A stretch of 64,000 nt of DNA from Pseudomonas syringae CC1557 (lineage in GTDB: Bacteria > Pseudomonadota > Gammaproteobacteria > Pseudomonadales > Pseudomonadaceae), in the NCBI RefSeq assembly GCF_000452705.1, contig NZ_CP007014.1, positions 1,116,001 through 1,180,000 of the forward strand, written 5' to 3'. Each line of letters begins with the position of its first letter. Positions within the stretch are counted from its first letter, which is position 1. This document shows positions 25,801-33,191 of the stretch, piece by piece. The notes below the pieces were generated by a model. The model saw only the letters and a program-made list of their open reading frames with translations, was not told the origin of the DNA and ran no database searches. The position numbers were made by a program, and so were the translations under genes.

Positions 25801-26597
25801 CCGCAGCTCTCAAGGCTTGGGAAGAAACAGCCAATTACGCGCAGGAAGTCAGGGTACGAACCGAAAATGATTTTGCGCAGGCTCAGCGCACAACGCTGCT
25901 GGATGCTCGGGTGGCGGGCAACGACGCAAAAATAAGCATCGTTGAAACTGCGCAAGCCACGGACAGGGAGGCGACTGCACAGCAGATCACGAACCTGACG
26001 GCGACGGTTACGACGAACCAGACAACGGTTCAGGCGGCCATTCAGTCCGAAGCGGCCACGAGGTCTAACGCTGACGGTGCGCTGGCTACCCGGATTGAGA
26101 CGGCGCAAGCCAAGGCAAACGACGCGACAGTTGCGGTTCAGCAGACAACCAGCGCTCTGGCCGCCACCAACAACAAGCTGGCCGGAATCTGGTCGGTGAG
26201 AATGGAGCTCACGCAAAACAACATCCCGTACGCGGCCGGGTTCGGTCTTGGACTTGAAAGCGGGGCGGCAGGCACGACCTCGCAGTTCGTGGTGAGGGCC
26301 GACACGTTCTTGGTGATGAATACCAGCTCGCAATCGCCGCAGTCGTTTTTCGGTATCACTGGCGGGCAGACATTCATTCGCTCGGCATTTATCGAGGACG
26401 GTTCTATTAGCTGGTTGAAAGTTGGAAACCTTCAGTCTTCTGACTATGTGGCGAACGTTAGCGGCTGGCTTTTTCCAAAGACCGGTCCGTGGCAGCTCAA
26501 CGGAAGTATGGCCGATGGGCGTAGGTCAACCATCAGCAACTCATCCATAAAGATGTATCACGCCAACGGTGTTCTTGGCATCGATTTGAGTCTTTGA
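22890..26597 (+). CDS. Host specificity tail tip protein J-like
   Basis: 1235 residues from ATG 22890 (GGAG upstream); the longer open frame overlaps gene I and is not used. Domain order: N-terminal J hub (about 1-620, with the Phage-tail_3 region LRDIAGIYRGMTYWAQGQLV), two fibronectin III-like domains (about 620-820), an Ala/Thr-rich helical spacer, and a C-terminal DUF1983-like receptor region beginning near WSVRMELTQNNIPYAAGFGLG. It contacts the host receptor; the last about 200 residues should set host range. Confidence 0.93.
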   Translation: MGAALKIDIHGEKGGSSSPKSPTEASDSLRSTNLAKLLIAVGEGEFEGTPTAFDIYLDNTPINDASGNVNFPNVKWEWRTGSVDQSYIPGIPSIDNETTVNVELRNDSPWVRSITNTQLSAVRVRLAWPALQQQDDEGNVGGYRIEYAIDVATDGGSYQQVLLEAVDGKTTTRYERSRRIDLPAATSGWQIRVRRLTANQNTNKIADTMLVAGLTEVIDAKLRYPNTALLYIEFDAEQFTNIPAVTVKCKARKWPVPSNYDPFTRTYSGVWDGSMKEAWTNNPAWVTYGVCTQDRFGLGKRIKPWMVDKWELYRIAQYCDQDVPNGVGGVEPRFLCDMNLQGKADAWSLLRDIAGIYRGMTYWAQGQLVAQADMPRTQDFDYVFTRANVIDGKFNYGSSSAKTRYTRAIVSYDNPDNNYDTDVIPFSDPALQRRFGDRPTELTAIGCTRASEAQRRGKWAILSNNQDRTVSFSTGMEGAIPLPGYIIPVADSLLAGREIGGRIAGAAGKVVTLDRDTLAKAGDRLIVNLPSGQAEGRTVQSVAGRAITVTVAYSETPTTQLQWALDADDLAIPLYRVLSVKRSAEGDYAITALQYEPSKFGYIDTGARLEERPISVIPITVVPSPSSISLASTTAIAQGLAVTTMTISWPAVAGAVAYDVEWRKDSGNWIKVQRTGSASVDITGIYAGAYLARVRAVSAYDISSSWRNSILTQLKGKEGLPPAVTSLTAASLIFGIKLNWTFPAGVEDTQRTEIWYGPTTDLAKATKLSDLAYPQSEHVMQSLKAGVTFFFWARLVDRTGNIGPWYPAGIGVMGQTSSDAGPVLDLLDKQLTESQFGEHLLGRLDLIDGDGPGSVNERLEELKANIGEITDALVYVPTDAYVRDNTVRVGDNLWTAITAVPAAANGSNAPPNPAYWVNTGQSIRSANAQADQVSKNTANIATVDGKTTATATQLNALQASSRDDGVEGEMAAALKAWEETANYAQEVRVRTENDFAQAQRTTLLDARVAGNDAKISIVETAQATDREATAQQITNLTATVTTNQTTVQAAIQSEAATRSNADGALATRIETAQAKANDATVAVQQTTSALAATNNKLAGIWSVRMELTQNNIPYAAGFGLGLESGAAGTTSQFVVRADTFLVMNTSSQSPQSFFGITGGQTFIRSAFIEDGSISWLKVGNLQSSDYVANVSGWLFPKTGPWQLNGSMADGRRSTISNSSIKMYHANGVLGIDLSL

Positions 26598-26598
26598 C

Positions 26599-26901
26599 AT
26601 GACGGGGATAACGCTAAAAACCGCTGATGAACGAGTGCTGGTCGACATGACCATGAAGCTCAGTCAGACAATGGGTAGTGTCGATACAAACGGCGTGAAC
26701 GGGGCCGTGACGATTCCAGCGCCGCCCCCCGGGAAAACGGCCTACTTTATTCCCGTCGCGTTGGTGGATCTCCAGCGCGAAAAAGGGAAGAGGCCAGGTA
26801 TTACGCTGTCTGGCACTTCGCTGTCTTGGGCTTATTCCTATAACACCAACGGTTGGGGTTACTTCTCGGCGAACTGTCGAATTTATTACGGGTATTACTG
26901 A
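26599..26901 (+). CDS. Small tail-tip accessory protein, unknown
   Basis: 100 residues directly after J (ATG one base after its stop). Beta-rich, Tyr-rich end (GWGYFSANCRIYYGYY), a proline block IPAPPPGK. No family recognised. Position between J and the fibre genes suggests a tip or fibre-linked protein. Confidence 0.7.
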   Translation: MTGITLKTADERVLVDMTMKLSQTMGSVDTNGVNGAVTIPAPPPGKTAYFIPVALVDLQREKGKRPGITLSGTSLSWAYSYNTNGWGYFSANCRIYYGYY

Positions 26902-27767
26902 TGACTTCGTTGGTGGTAAATAAAGATACCGGTGAATTGTTGTTCGATACTTCCAGAATATGTTACGGACTGGTTAAGAGTGGCTATCTGGTCGCCGGAG
27001 AAGTTTGGCAGAGAAAGGTGCTGCGGTCGGTTACAAACGATCCTGATCAGGGCGGTAGTTACATCGACAGCACGCGAGCAGGCGACCAGATGTTCACGAC
27101 AACCGTAAACAGCCCTCGATCACCGATTGTGTTTCTCGTTGGTAAAGGGTGCCTGCAAGGGACGTCTATCAGCGGCTCGGCTATGACGTTCCACTTCAGC
27201 GCAGCAAGTACCGCAACCAAGGCCTATGTGTTCGATCTGATGGCCGACAATATTCCGGGGTCGCCGTATCTGAAGACATACACCGATCAGGGCGTATGCA
27301 CTTTCAACTCCCTCCAGCCCCCATTGAACGTGGTTGCAACAGTTCAGGCCCCCGCACCAGGCGCAGCGGACGCTTGGAACCGTAGGCCTCTACCTTACGC
27401 AGGAGGGAGCTGGCAGGCCATCCGGACCCAGACAGCTTCTGTCGATTTCCAGAGCCACTTCGTCGTTGATGTACCGCTTGGTCAGGGAATCGAATATGCC
27501 GCTTGCTTGCCTTGGTCCCGCGCTGCTGCGGGCTATATTGATGCATCGATTACGGGCGTAAACGCCAAGGTTATCGGTTTCTCTGAAGGGGCTTATGGGC
27601 GCAACGGTGGTATCAGCTTCATGTTCGCCCCAGCAGGCGCTACTTCCAGCATCGACTTGTCCAGTAACCAGTACAGCATCCCCGGCTCTCTGGCCAACCT
27701 TCCCTTGGATCGATATCCGCAGGCGCTTGTTGTTCCGACAGCGAACTTGCCATTCCCTTACAACTGA
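26901..27767 (+). CDS. Putative tail fibre-region protein, unknown
   Basis: 288 residues from ATG 26901 (TGATG junction); the frame from 26853 overlaps the gene before. Beta-rich with repeated Ser/Thr/Gly strands, no membrane segment and no catalytic motif seen. Lies between J and the S74 fibre, so probably a structural or adhesin part of the tail end. Confidence 0.7.
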   Translation: MTSLVVNKDTGELLFDTSRICYGLVKSGYLVAGEVWQRKVLRSVTNDPDQGGSYIDSTRAGDQMFTTTVNSPRSPIVFLVGKGCLQGTSISGSAMTFHFSAASTATKAYVFDLMADNIPGSPYLKTYTDQGVCTFNSLQPPLNVVATVQAPAPGAADAWNRRPLPYAGGSWQAIRTQTASVDFQSHFVVDVPLGQGIEYAACLPWSRAAAGYIDASITGVNAKVIGFSEGAYGRNGGISFMFAPAGATSSIDLSSNQYSIPGSLANLPLDRYPQALVVPTANLPFPYN

Positions 27768-27782
27768 ATTTTAAGGAACCTT

Positions 27783-29162
27783 ATGCCTTGGTCGAGAGGC
27801 GGCACAGTTGCCGTAACCCAAAATTCCACGACTGTAACTGGCACTGGCACAACGTTCACGTCCTCAAGGATCGGCGATGCGTTCAATGCACCAGACGGCC
27901 GACGTTATGAAGTGTTCAACATCATCAGCGACACCGTGTTGGCAATTATCCCTGCTTATACGGGCGCAACTGTCAGTGGCGCTGCCTATTTCATTGAGCC
28001 AGTCCAGGGTTACCCGAAGGCGCTGACAGATGCTTTTAATACGGTAAACCAGCGCTGGGGTAATTCACTGGCAGCGCTGGGCACCACCGGCAACTACGAC
28101 ACACTGCCTGTTTTCAAAGGCGGCACAGGCCGCACGGACGGGAGAGCGCTGCTGCTCGAAGTCGGGGTACAGCAGGCGAGCGCCCTTTACAATGTCCAAG
28201 GCTTGTATATGGGTTGGAACTCCGCTGGAACCGGTGAAGGACACTTTATTGTCAACCGTGGTGGCGGCACCGGCGGGTTCACTTGGCGCTCCGTCAACGG
28301 TGCCAACACAGCGACCGGGCCGAGCATGACCTACAGCTACGACGGGCTGCTGACTGTGTCGTCGCTGTCTGTAACTGCGGCACCTATCGGCATCGCATCT
28401 GGGGGGACTGGCGGTAACAGCCAAACCACCGCGCGGAACGCCCTGGGCGTAGGACCCGAACAGGCACCGACGTTCGGCGGTATCGAACTTAGCAACACCA
28501 GTCCCTACATCGACTTTCACTACAACAAAACCGCAGCAGACTATGACGTCAGGCTCATAAACGCTGCCAACGGCGTCCTCACGCTGCAGGGGGCGTATGA
28601 GGTGACGGGACGACTGGCGTCAGCAGGCACCTGGTGCAGAGCAGGTCTGAGCGCCGGTCGAGGCGGCACGGTGTACAACTACAACTGGACCGGCTCTAAC
28701 GTCGACGTCTGGATCGACAACACCTATGTCGGGACCATGACGCTGTTCGGGTCTGATTACCGGTTCAAGAAGTACATCGCCGCCGCCAAAGTGAAGTCGT
28801 ACCTTGATCGGATCGATGCGTACAGGATCGTCACCTACCAGCGCAAGATTTTCGGCGCAGTGTTTAGCGGCGATGGCACCACCTACCAAGGCCTGATCGC
28901 GCATGAGGCCCAAGAGGTAAACCCGCTGGCCGTTACGGGCGTGAAGGATGGCGTAGACGAAAACGGCCAAGCACGGATTCAGCAGCTAGATCCGATGGCA
29001 CTGATCACAGATGTGATGGGCGGCACCAAAGAGCTTCACGCCGAAACAATAGAGCTTCGCGCCGAGCTTGGAGCGCTACGTGCAGAGTTTGAGGCGTTCC
29101 GCACCGAGATGGCAGAGTTCAAGGCATCGATTCAGCCAGCACCCGAACCTGCCGCCGCGTAA
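27783..29162 (+). CDS. Tail fibre with self-cleaving intramolecular chaperone (peptidase S74)
   Basis: 459 residues. The N-terminal about 100 residues (GGTVAVTQNSTTVTGTGTTF, AFNTVNQRWG) are the usual fibre attachment part, the centre is Gly/Thr-rich fibre shaft, and the C-terminus has SDYRFKKYI, QGLIAHEAQEV and a final coiled coil, the S74 chaperone that trimerises the fibre and then cuts itself off at the Ser-Asp. Intact. Confidence 0.92.
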   Translation: MPWSRGGTVAVTQNSTTVTGTGTTFTSSRIGDAFNAPDGRRYEVFNIISDTVLAIIPAYTGATVSGAAYFIEPVQGYPKALTDAFNTVNQRWGNSLAALGTTGNYDTLPVFKGGTGRTDGRALLLEVGVQQASALYNVQGLYMGWNSAGTGEGHFIVNRGGGTGGFTWRSVNGANTATGPSMTYSYDGLLTVSSLSVTAAPIGIASGGTGGNSQTTARNALGVGPEQAPTFGGIELSNTSPYIDFHYNKTAADYDVRLINAANGVLTLQGAYEVTGRLASAGTWCRAGLSAGRGGTVYNYNWTGSNVDVWIDNTYVGTMTLFGSDYRFKKYIAAAKVKSYLDRIDAYRIVTYQRKIFGAVFSGDGTTYQGLIAHEAQEVNPLAVTGVKDGVDENGQARIQQLDPMALITDVMGGTKELHAETIELRAELGALRAEFEAFRTEMAEFKASIQPAPEPAAA

Positions 29163-29185
29163 CACCTGCACAGCGACACCCGCAT

Positions 29186-29210
29186 CCCGCCATCGAGCGG
29201 GTATTTTTTT
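29186..29210 (+). terminator. Hairpin with T run before the endolysin gene
   Basis: CCCGC-catcga-GCGGG followed by ATTTTTTT, then GCCTGGAGAAA and the endolysin ATG at 29227. Closely matches the leader of gene J. Confidence 0.78.
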
Positions 29211-29226
29211 GCCTGGAGAAACCCAA

Positions 29227-29760
29227 ATGCCCATCACCACACAGCAGTTGCTGCTGATCCTACCGAACGCCGGCCAGAAAGCCGGCGTTTTTGCACCCGT
29301 CCTGAACACGGCGATGAGCAAGTACCAGATCGTCACCCGCCTGCGCATCGCGGCTTTCATCGCCCAGGTCGGTCATGAGTCCGGTCAGCTGCGTTACGTC
29401 CGCGAGCTTTGGGGGCCGACGCCGCAGCAGTTGGGCTACGAGGGCCGCAAAAACCTCGGCAATACCGTTGCGGGTGACGGCTCGAAATTCCGTGGTCGCG
29501 GCCTGATTCAGGTGACGGGCCGGGCCAACTATGCCGACTGCGGCGAAGCGCTGGGGCTGGACCTGATCAGCCATCCCGAATTGCTCGAGCTGCCGCAGCA
29601 CGCCGCAATGTCGGCGGCTTGGTTCTGGCACTGGGCCGCACTCAACACGCTGGCCGACAAGGGCGACTTCCTGACCATCACCAAGCGCATCAATGGTGGC
29701 ACGAACGGCCTAGCTGATCGGCAGGCTCTGTACGCCCGAGCGCTTGAGGTGCTGGCGTGA
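29227..29760 (+). CDS. Endolysin, glycoside hydrolase family 19
   Basis: 177 residues from ATG 29227. IAAFIAQVGHESGQL carries the catalytic Glu of GH19 chitinase-like lysozymes, followed by the NTVAGDGSKFRGRGLIQVTGRANY block and ITKRINGGTNGL. No signal peptide, so export should depend on a holin, which is not adjacent. It cuts the peptidoglycan glycan chain at lysis. It overlaps the Rz gene by 4 bp. Confidence 0.95.
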   Translation: MPITTQQLLLILPNAGQKAGVFAPVLNTAMSKYQIVTRLRIAAFIAQVGHESGQLRYVRELWGPTPQQLGYEGRKNLGNTVAGDGSKFRGRGLIQVTGRANYADCGEALGLDLISHPELLELPQHAAMSAAWFWHWAALNTLADKGDFLTITKRINGGTNGLADRQALYARALEVLA

Positions 29761-30287
29761 AGGCCTTGCCGTGGAGGGCGGTGGGTTTGATGCTGATTCT
29801 GCTTGCGCTGGCCGCTGCGTTGTACGGGGCATATCGGCACGGCGTGACCGTTACCGATCTGGCCTGGCAGGCGAAGTGGGCAAAGCAGGTCAGTGCCCAA
29901 TCCGAAGCGGTGGCCACCTCGACCGCCGAGTACCGAACTGAAGAGCAACGCCGCCAGAAAGCGGCCAACCAGGTGGCAAATGATGCGAGACAAGAACAGA
30001 CCGCTGCGCTTACTGATGCTGGTGTCGCTGACGATGCTGGTGACCGGCTGCGCGTCGAAGCCGGAAAACTGGCAGCCACTGCAAGTTGCGCCCCCGGTGA
30101 TACCGGCCCTGCCGAACGAGGCAAGGCAGCCACCCGCGCCGCTATGGTGCTCTCCGACCTGCTCGGCAGGGCTGACGCGCGAGCGGGAGAGCTGGCAAAG
30201 GCTTATGACAAGTCCCGAATAGCCGGACTGGCGTGTAACCGCTTTGTTGATGAGCTATCCAAAACCACCAATTCAGCTAGGCCGTAG
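29757..30287 (+). CDS. Rz-like inner membrane spanin
   Basis: 176 residues, GTG start overlapping the endolysin stop. An N-terminal membrane anchor (about residues 8-25) is followed by a long periplasmic coiled coil (DUF2514 type). Together with the embedded Rz1 it should bridge inner and outer membranes and fuse them at the last lysis step. Confidence 0.88.
   Translation: MKALPWRAVGLMLILLALAAALYGAYRHGVTVTDLAWQAKWAKQVSAQSEAVATSTAEYRTEEQRRQKAANQVANDARQEQTAALTDAGVADDAGDRLRVEAGKLAATASCAPGDTGPAERGKAATRAAMVLSDLLGRADARAGELAKAYDKSRIAGLACNRFVDELSKTTNSARP
29980..30222 (+). CDS. Rz1-like outer membrane lipoprotein spanin, embedded in Rz
   Basis: 80 residues from ATG 29980 (or 29983), wholly inside Rz in another frame. 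Signal peptide RLLMLVSLTMLVTGC with lipobox, then a short proline-rich domain (VAPPVIPALPNEARQPPAPL) as in known Rz1 proteins. An AGG-type ribosome site lies just upstream. Confidence 0.87.
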   Translation: MMRDKNRPLRLLMLVSLTMLVTGCASKPENWQPLQVAPPVIPALPNEARQPPAPLWCSPTCSAGLTRERESWQRLMTSPE

Positions 30288-30304
30288 GCCGCCGGGGAAG
30301 CACT

Positions 30305-30523
30305 GTGCAGACAGCAACGAAGCAAGAAACCTACGACCGCACGATGAAAGTTACGTTGGCAGTGAAAGCGAACGGCGGTTCTGTGACGGTCCAGATCCAG
30401 GCGGGTGACAGCTGGATCAATACCGACACGTTCTGGAAAGACGGTGCTTATCAGTTGAGCGTTCCGCCCGCGACGATCCGCATCGTGCCATCTGCTGGCG
30501 CAGCATTTGAGGTATACGCATGA
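30305..30523 (+). CDS. Small beta-rich phage protein, unknown
   Basis: 72 residues from GTG 30305 (GGGGAAG upstream); ATG 30344 is an alternative that would give 59. The sequence VKANGGSVTVQIQAGDSW and the ending VPSAGAAFEVYA suggest a small beta-sandwich, as seen in phage baseplate or head-decoration proteins. It overlaps the SGNH gene start by 4 bp. Confidence 0.65.
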   Translation: MQTATKQETYDRTMKVTLAVKANGGSVTVQIQAGDSWINTDTFWKDGAYQLSVPPATIRIVPSAGAAFEVYA

Positions 30524-31738
30524 GCCTTCTGGTCAACCCGATCCCACGCCGCCAACCCATCCGGCGCGGGCTCGGCCTGCTGGGCGATAGTTTCTCGGGC
30601 AACTGCCACACCATCGCTGCGACAGCCTTCGGAACCGAGGCCTACGGTTACGCGGCCATGATCGCGGCGCGCACCGGCCTGTTTCCCAGCTACGCCGACA
30701 ACCAGGGCAAGCTCGGCGACCACACCGGGCAGTTTCTGGCCAGGCTACCGGCCTGCATTGCGTCGTCGACCGCGGACTTGTGGCTGCTGCTGTCGCGCAC
30801 GAACGATAGCACCACGGCAGGTATGAGCCTGGCGGACACGAAAGCCAATGTGATGAAGATCGTCACCGCGTTCCTGAACACGCCCGGCAAGTATCTGATC
30901 GTGGGGACCGGTACGCCACGCTTCGGAAGCAGGGCGCTGACCGGTCAGGCGCTGGCCGATGCGATCGTCTACAAAGAATGGGTGCTGAGCTACGTCAGTC
31001 AGTTCGTGCCGGTGGTGAACATCTGGGACGGCTTCACCGAGGCTATGACGGTTGAAGGTCTGCATCCGAACATCCTGGGTGCAGACTTCATCAGCTCGCG
31101 GGTCGTGCCGATCATCACCGCCAACTTCGAATTTCCCGGCATCCCGCTGCCCACGGACGCTGGCGATATCTACTCGGCCATTCGTCCGTTCGGTTGCCTC
31201 AATGCCAACCCGCTGCTGGCAGGCACGGGCGGCATTCTGCCCGCCGGCGTGAACGCCGTGGCCGGGTCGGTGCTGGCGGACAGCTACAAGGCTGTCGGCT
31301 CTGGCCTGACCGGCATCACTACACGGTGGTACAAGGAACCTGCCGCCTATGGCGAGGCGCAGTGCATCGAACTGGGCGGTAACATGGCGGCGGCGGGCGG
31401 CTACATCTATGTGCAGCCCACGGCCAACGTGGTACAGACCAATCTGGCAGCCGGTGACGTTATTGAAATGGTGTCGGCGGTGGATAGCCTGGGAGGCCGA
31501 GCTGACCATCACCAAGCCGGTCAGCGGTGCGTCGACCACGTTCTACTATCGGTCGATGGACAAGTACCAAGAGCCGTTCACCATGCCAGCCAGCTTCTCA
31601 GGGCAACTGGAGACGCAGCGCGGGACCATCGACTTGGCGGAAGCGGTCATTACCTCACGCATGGGCTTGTACCTGGCCGCAGGTGTGGCGCAGAACTCAA
31701 CTGCAAAGGTCGCGCAGTTCGGCATACGGAAAGTGTGA
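30520..31738 (+). pseudogene. SGNH/GDSL-type esterase, apparent frameshift
   Basis: The N-terminal domain has GLLGDSFSG (block I Ser), LLLSRTNDST (block III Asn) and VEGLHPNILGADFI (block V Asp/His region), so the catalytic part is complete. The C-terminal beta domain changes frame in the GGG run at 31491-31493: the plain frame runs into low-sense sequence until 31833, while the +1 frame continues sensibly as AELTITKPVSGASTTFYYRSMDK and ends at 31738 (KVAQFGIRKV). Removing one G restores about 405 residues. Such phage esterases remove acyl groups from surface polysaccharide. Sequencing error cannot be excluded. Confidence 0.72.
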
Positions 31739-31883
31739 TCGGCAAGCTGGCGGGCCTATTGATCCATGCCCTGATAGGCTCCGTTACATTCGCTCCACAT
31801 TACTGCTGCAATACTGGCCCATCAAAGCTTTGATTCGCGCTCGATAATAGAGGACTATTCAACGCCCGATAAGCAGGTGAGCT

Positions 31884-32294
31884 ATGAAGAATCTCTCTTT
31901 TTCAAAAGCAAAAGCATTGGCAGCGCTTGCCTTTGCCAGTTACCAGCAATACGAAGCGACCAGTACCACGCTGGGTAAGGTTGTGGATGCGACGGATATT
32001 GCACAGCAACTGGCCAAACCCTTATCTGCCGAGCGCATGGCGCTGGAGCATGAAATGGAGCATCTTTCTCGCTCAGAGGCGCTGGATTTAAACGCGTTGA
32101 TGTACCTTGGTAGAGATTACCTGCATAGCACTGACTTTCAAGACAAGAACGAGATTCGCGCGATTTTTGATTCGTACACTACAGACTTCTCCAGTGAAGA
32201 CACTGAACAGCTCATAGGCGCTTGCTTGGAAAAAGACCTAGTGCTGCATCAGTACTTAGCTATTGGGCTGAAGTGCATCGACGGGGCCTACTGA
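31884..32294 (+). CDS. DUF3775-family protein
   Basis: 136 residues with a weak GGTGAG ribosome site. Helical; the motif ALDLNALMYLGRDY is typical of DUF3775, found in prophages and plasmids with no known function. It is the last plus-strand prophage gene and converges on the DUF2971 gene. Confidence 0.75.
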   Translation: MKNLSFSKAKALAALAFASYQQYEATSTTLGKVVDATDIAQQLAKPLSAERMALEHEMEHLSRSEALDLNALMYLGRDYLHSTDFQDKNEIRAIFDSYTTDFSSEDTEQLIGACLEKDLVLHQYLAIGLKCIDGAY

Positions 32295-32342
32295 TCCGGG
32301 ATCAGTTGCAGAAACGGGAAGCCTTTTATTTCCAGCCTGTAA

Positions 32343-33191
32343 TCAGGCTGGATCGTGAGTCATCGCAAACCGCCGCTCGGCCAGTCTCATCTGGAAAACC
32401 GGAACGCCACTGAAATTAGCAGCTGCTATGAGGGCGTCCCTGTCTTTCTCGGAAGCCCTGGCCCCTATGTAAACAGCTTTCAGCGGGGCAGGTACATTCA
32501 GCGGCTCATTGCTATTTATAATTAAACGCCATTCTTTCTCATATTGCCAATCTTCGGTTTTATGGATTGCTGCAGCTATGCCAAATAGATTATTAAAGTC
32601 ATCAGGTCTATCGTCGCTTGCAAATAGGTGGCTTACATCTAACATTCCAGCGTCATATAAGACAGGCCACAAGGACCTAACGTACATATCTCGACGCGGT
32701 AACTGATGGAAATCATATTCCATCGCAAATCCCTTGTGGTCCTCGGCGTAGTGCGACCACATTAGGATAGAGTCAATCCTTTCGCTTAGAGAACATATCT
32801 TATAAATTCCCATCATTCTTGATCTAAACGCAAGAGAAACTTCATTCGACATCTTTTCGTAACGGGATTCTACAACGCTTTTTAAGGCCTCAAGCTGTAG
32901 GCTGTCTAGCTCGCCCGCCGCCTGCGCAAGAAGGTCATCAAGGTCATTGCCGAAATAGAAGTTTGCTTGAAGAGCGCATTCATAGGGATCATTGAAGGTG
33001 TCTGGGCTGGCACAGAAAAGAGTTTTTTCAATGAAATTGTTCATGGCATTTTTTGTAAAGCCACGACATTTGAATAACCTATTTGGAATGTATGGCGTTT
33101 TAATATCCATCATCCCTTCTATTTTTTCACGAGACGTCGTCAGGGAGGTAAGAGAGTCCTTTAGCTTTAGTTGCCACTCGGGTTGATTCAT
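32343..33191 (-). CDS. DUF2971-family protein, co-transcribed with integrase
   Basis: 282 residues. FKCRGF, LFCASPDTFNDPYEC, ICSLSERIDSILMWSHYAEDHKGFAMEYDF and the YEKEWRLI motif near residue 220 define DUF2971, a family common in accessory and defence-rich regions but of unknown activity. Its ATG overlaps the integrase stop by 4 bp, so it is translated with the integrase. Lower GC than the neighbours. Expression in the lysogen would suit a superinfection or defence function; that is inference. Confidence 0.85.
   Translation of the reverse strand: MNQPEWQLKLKDSLTSLTTSREKIEGMMDIKTPYIPNRLFKCRGFTKNAMNNFIEKTLFCASPDTFNDPYECALQANFYFGNDLDDLLAQAAGELDSLQLEALKSVVESRYEKMSNEVSLAFRSRMMGIYKICSLSERIDSILMWSHYAEDHKGFAMEYDFHQLPRRDMYVRSLWPVLYDAGMLDVSHLFASDDRPDDFNNLFGIAAAIHKTEDWQYEKEWRLIINSNEPLNVPAPLKAVYIGARASEKDRDALIAAANFSGVPVFQMRLAERRFAMTHDPA

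Noticed and set aside
24783..26333. 516-residue minus-strand frame opposite gene J
   Set aside because: Exactly antisense to a well-supported tail gene; no ribosome site or protein-like domain. GC-rich codon bias opens such frames.
32332..32351. CCAGCCTG/CAGGCTGG hairpin at the DUF3775/DUF2971 junction as terminator
   Set aside because: Perfect stem but no T run on either strand and it overlaps the DUF2971 stop; not listed as a terminator.
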